Shown one piece after another: positions 60,965 through 64,000 of a stretch of 64,000 nucleotides of DNA. Origin of the DNA: JAFEBO01 sp050730655 (GTDB lineage: Bacteria; Planctomycetota; Phycisphaerae; Phycisphaerales; UBA1924); contig JBOHNL010000014.1 of the NCBI GenBank assembly GCA_050730655.1, positions 496,001-560,000 of the forward strand, in the 5' to 3' direction. The first letter of the stretch is position 1, and the number at the start of each line of letters is the position of its first letter. The notes beneath the pieces were generated by a model that worked only from the letters and a program-made list of their open reading frames with translations, was not told the DNA's origin and made no database searches. The position numbers and the translations under genes were made by a program.

Positions 60965-62743
60965 TCAGAGTGCTTTGTTTAGCTTTTTCCGAGCGCACCA
61001 GTCCCGCCAGGATTGGCGATAGTGGGCTTCGAGTCGCTTCGTAAAGCCGGCGTGATCGCAGAGAACGCTGCCTGTCACCATTTCCCGCAGTTTCGCGCGA
61101 AGCTCGATGCGGCGGGGCTCGTCCGCAGCCAGCGCAACGCACTTCGCCAGGTAGTCCGTTTCATCCGCAGCAATGAACTCCGGCAGCCCGATGTTTGAAA
61201 GCAGGCTGACGCCGACCCGCGAAACGTGGGACTTGCCCGCGATCGTAACGACCGGAACTCCCATGAACATCGCCTCGACGGTCGTGGTGGTGCCGTTGTA
61301 TGGCCAGGTATCGAGCCCGATGTCGACTCGCGAGTACATCTGCATGTGCTCGCTCTTGCCCTTGGTTTCACCTTCGAGATCGATCCGAGACCGATCAATT
61401 CCCATCGTGCCGAAGTAGGTGTAGATTCGTTCGCGCGTTGCCGGCACGGCAAGGGCCATGGATTTCAGAAACAGGCGTGAGTTTGGGACCTCTTTCAGCA
61501 ACTTCGCCCACACGGCGAGCACGTGGTTGCTGATCTTGGTGTGCGTGTTGAACGAGCCGAAGGTCACGTATCCGTTCTTCACGCTCGGTACCGGAGCGAC
61601 GTTACCCGCGTGCGGCGGAGGGGTGTAGCAAAGGAAGCATCCTTCCATCCGCACGAGCGTTTCCGTCGCCAAGTAGTCTGAGCCCGGTGGATCGGTGAAC
61701 GCGTCGACAATCCGAAAGTCCATCGTGGGAAGGCCCGTGGTATTCGGGTAACCCATGTAGGTGTATTGCAGTGGCGCAGGCTTGAGCGCGAACGGCACGA
61801 TGCGACCCATGCCGGTGTGGCCGCTCAAGTCGATAAGGATGTCGACCCGTTCGGCGCGAATGAGTTCGGACATTTTCTTGTCATCTATCTGATGGGTATC
61901 AATATATCGATAGGCGTGCTTACGCAATCGGGCGGTCAATTCGTCTTCGCTGATCACGTTGTGGTACAGGGTGACTTTGAACTGGGACTTATCGTGATTC
62001 GCGATGATCGGTTCGATGAAGTGGCCGGCGGAGCGATTTCGAAAGTCCTGACTGCAGTAGGCGATGTGAAGCGGGCGCTCCGGATCGGGCACGTTCAGAT
62101 GGGGAACGGGGACTGACGACACCATCTCCGTCAGCAACTGGCCCATGCGCACGTGATGGTTGAACACGATCCGCGGATCGACGCCGTGAAGACGCGTCAA
62201 GGGAAGCAGCAACGCTGAATGGATCGCGGCATCGCTCGGAGCCTTTTCGATCGCGAGGAGCAGGACGCGAACCATTTCGTCCAGGTCGCCCGCCAAATCG
62301 CAGAATCCCGTATAGAGCGCGATGGCCTTGATATCGCCCGGGCGCGTGTCGTAGAGCTGCTTGGCTGTTCCCATCGCCTGTTCGATGCGGCCGTCCTGGT
62401 ACAGCGCGATACACCCGGCGCGGAGCGGATCGATGTCGCTCGGATCGATCTGGTACGCCTTCCAGTAGTATTCGGCCGCGGCACCGAAGCGCTCGCGCTT
62501 CATCTCGATATCGGCCGCGAGCATCATGTACTTGCGGTCGATCGGCGCGAGCCTTGCTGCGCGCTCAACCAGAAAATTCGCCTGGTCATACTGCTTGGCC
62601 TTGCAGAGCAGCTCGACCGCCTTGTCGAGCAGCGGGTAGTTCGACGGAAACTTGTCGAGGCCACGCCGCAGGATCGCGAGCGCCTGCGGGAATCTACCCG
62701 CGGCGTAGTGCGGAGCGGCCTGCAAAATGATCGCTTCGTGCAT
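60965..62743 (-). CDS. SPINDLY/OGT-type TPR protein, putative O-glycosyltransferase
   Basis: 592 aa. TPR-like helical repeats cover about 1-190 (AAGRFPQALAILRRGLDKFPSNYPLLDKAV, FGAAAEYYWKAYQIDPSDIDPLRAGCIALYQ). The catalytic half follows the O-GlcNAc transferase/SPINDLY pattern: DILIDLSGHTGMGRIVPFALKPAPLQ, YMGYPNTTGLPTMDFRIVDAFTDPP, VTFGSFNTHTKISNHVLAVWAKLLKEVPNSRL, and LDTWPYNGTTTTVEAMFMGVPVVT. These enzymes attach GlcNAc or fucose to Ser/Thr; acceptors here are unknown. No glycan operon is adjacent. It lies between gcvP and putA on the same strand (18 bp after gcvP). Confidence 0.88.
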   Translation of the reverse strand: MHEAIILQAAPHYAAGRFPQALAILRRGLDKFPSNYPLLDKAVELLCKAKQYDQANFLVERAARLAPIDRKYMMLAADIEMKRERFGAAAEYYWKAYQIDPSDIDPLRAGCIALYQDGRIEQAMGTAKQLYDTRPGDIKAIALYTGFCDLAGDLDEMVRVLLLAIEKAPSDAAIHSALLLPLTRLHGVDPRIVFNHHVRMGQLLTEMVSSVPVPHLNVPDPERPLHIAYCSQDFRNRSAGHFIEPIIANHDKSQFKVTLYHNVISEDELTARLRKHAYRYIDTHQIDDKKMSELIRAERVDILIDLSGHTGMGRIVPFALKPAPLQYTYMGYPNTTGLPTMDFRIVDAFTDPPGSDYLATETLVRMEGCFLCYTPPPHAGNVAPVPSVKNGYVTFGSFNTHTKISNHVLAVWAKLLKEVPNSRLFLKSMALAVPATRERIYTYFGTMGIDRSRIDLEGETKGKSEHMQMYSRVDIGLDTWPYNGTTTTVEAMFMGVPVVTIAGKSHVSRVGVSLLSNIGLPEFIAADETDYLAKCVALAADEPRRIELRAKLREMVTGSVLCDHAGFTKRLEAHYRQSWRDWCARKKLNKAL

Positions 62744-62761
62744 CAGGGGTGATCGTACCTC

Positions 62762-64000
<1,239 letters not shown>

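Noticed and set aside
60876..61142. 89-residue N-terminal extension of PutA
   Set aside because: It overlaps the upstream glycosyltransferase gene and lacks a ribosome site; the ATG at 60875 has both a ribosome site and a sensible protein start.

Overview
The window looks like a chromosome segment of a GC-rich planctomycete, most likely of the Phycisphaerae type. The support is indirect. Several exported proteins end in a PEP-CTERM-like tail of the form P-x-P-A-(~15 hydrophobic)-RRRR, and one ends in a dockerin-like repeat pair. There are prepilin-like secreted proteins, MoxR/BatA genes, a peptidoglycan cluster, and menaquinone genes of the futalosine type. No 16S rRNA is present, so the placement is inference.

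Layout. 1-6.9 kb: 3' end of rlmE, a BatA-like VWA protein and an alkaline phosphatase on +, facing a lipoprotein and moxR on -. 7-13.1 kb: a very long SMC and a FlgI-like lipoprotein on -. 13.1-18.3 kb: dNTP supply (dcd, B12-dependent nrdJ), with a 459-bp element bounded by perfect inverted repeats and carrying a four-helix-bundle gene inserted between them. 18.3-20.6 kb: two tandem PEP-CTERM-like paralogues, each with its own terminator. 20.8-31.6 kb, all on -: flotillin FloA, an MFS permease, mqnE (with an in-frame repeat-bounded insertion), two tandem OPT transporters and two NfeD proteins. 31.8-38.8 kb: an exported protein, a NUDIX hydrolase, then murC-murB-ddl-ftsQ and an unknown membrane protein. 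38.9-42.9 kb: greA, LOG, a pseudopilin-like protein and two related secreted proteins with different C-terminal ends. 43-45.9 kb: an ABC ATPase, an FtsX-type permease with a His/Glu-rich loop, and a DUF3299 protein. 46-50.8 kb: scoB, an M19 dipeptidase, M48 protease, menG and a B12-binding-fold protein. 50.8-56.2 kb: a GGQ protein, tsaD, ctpA, hflX and tRNA-Thr. 56.4-64 kb: a secreted STN-like protein, DUF2007, putA, a SPINDLY-type TPR glycosyltransferase and the 3' part of gcvP.

The most interesting signals are (i) three inverted-repeat elements (14277-14735, 23745-23935, 39358-39468) built from 7- or 8-bp units sharing a GGCA(C/T) core: one carries a gene, one is spliced in frame into mqnE, one is empty; and (ii) the 41.3-45.9 kb locus, where His-motif secreted proteins precede an ABC system with a His-rich extracytoplasmic loop, suggesting metal handling. 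No CRISPR array, phage or classical insertion sequence was seen.
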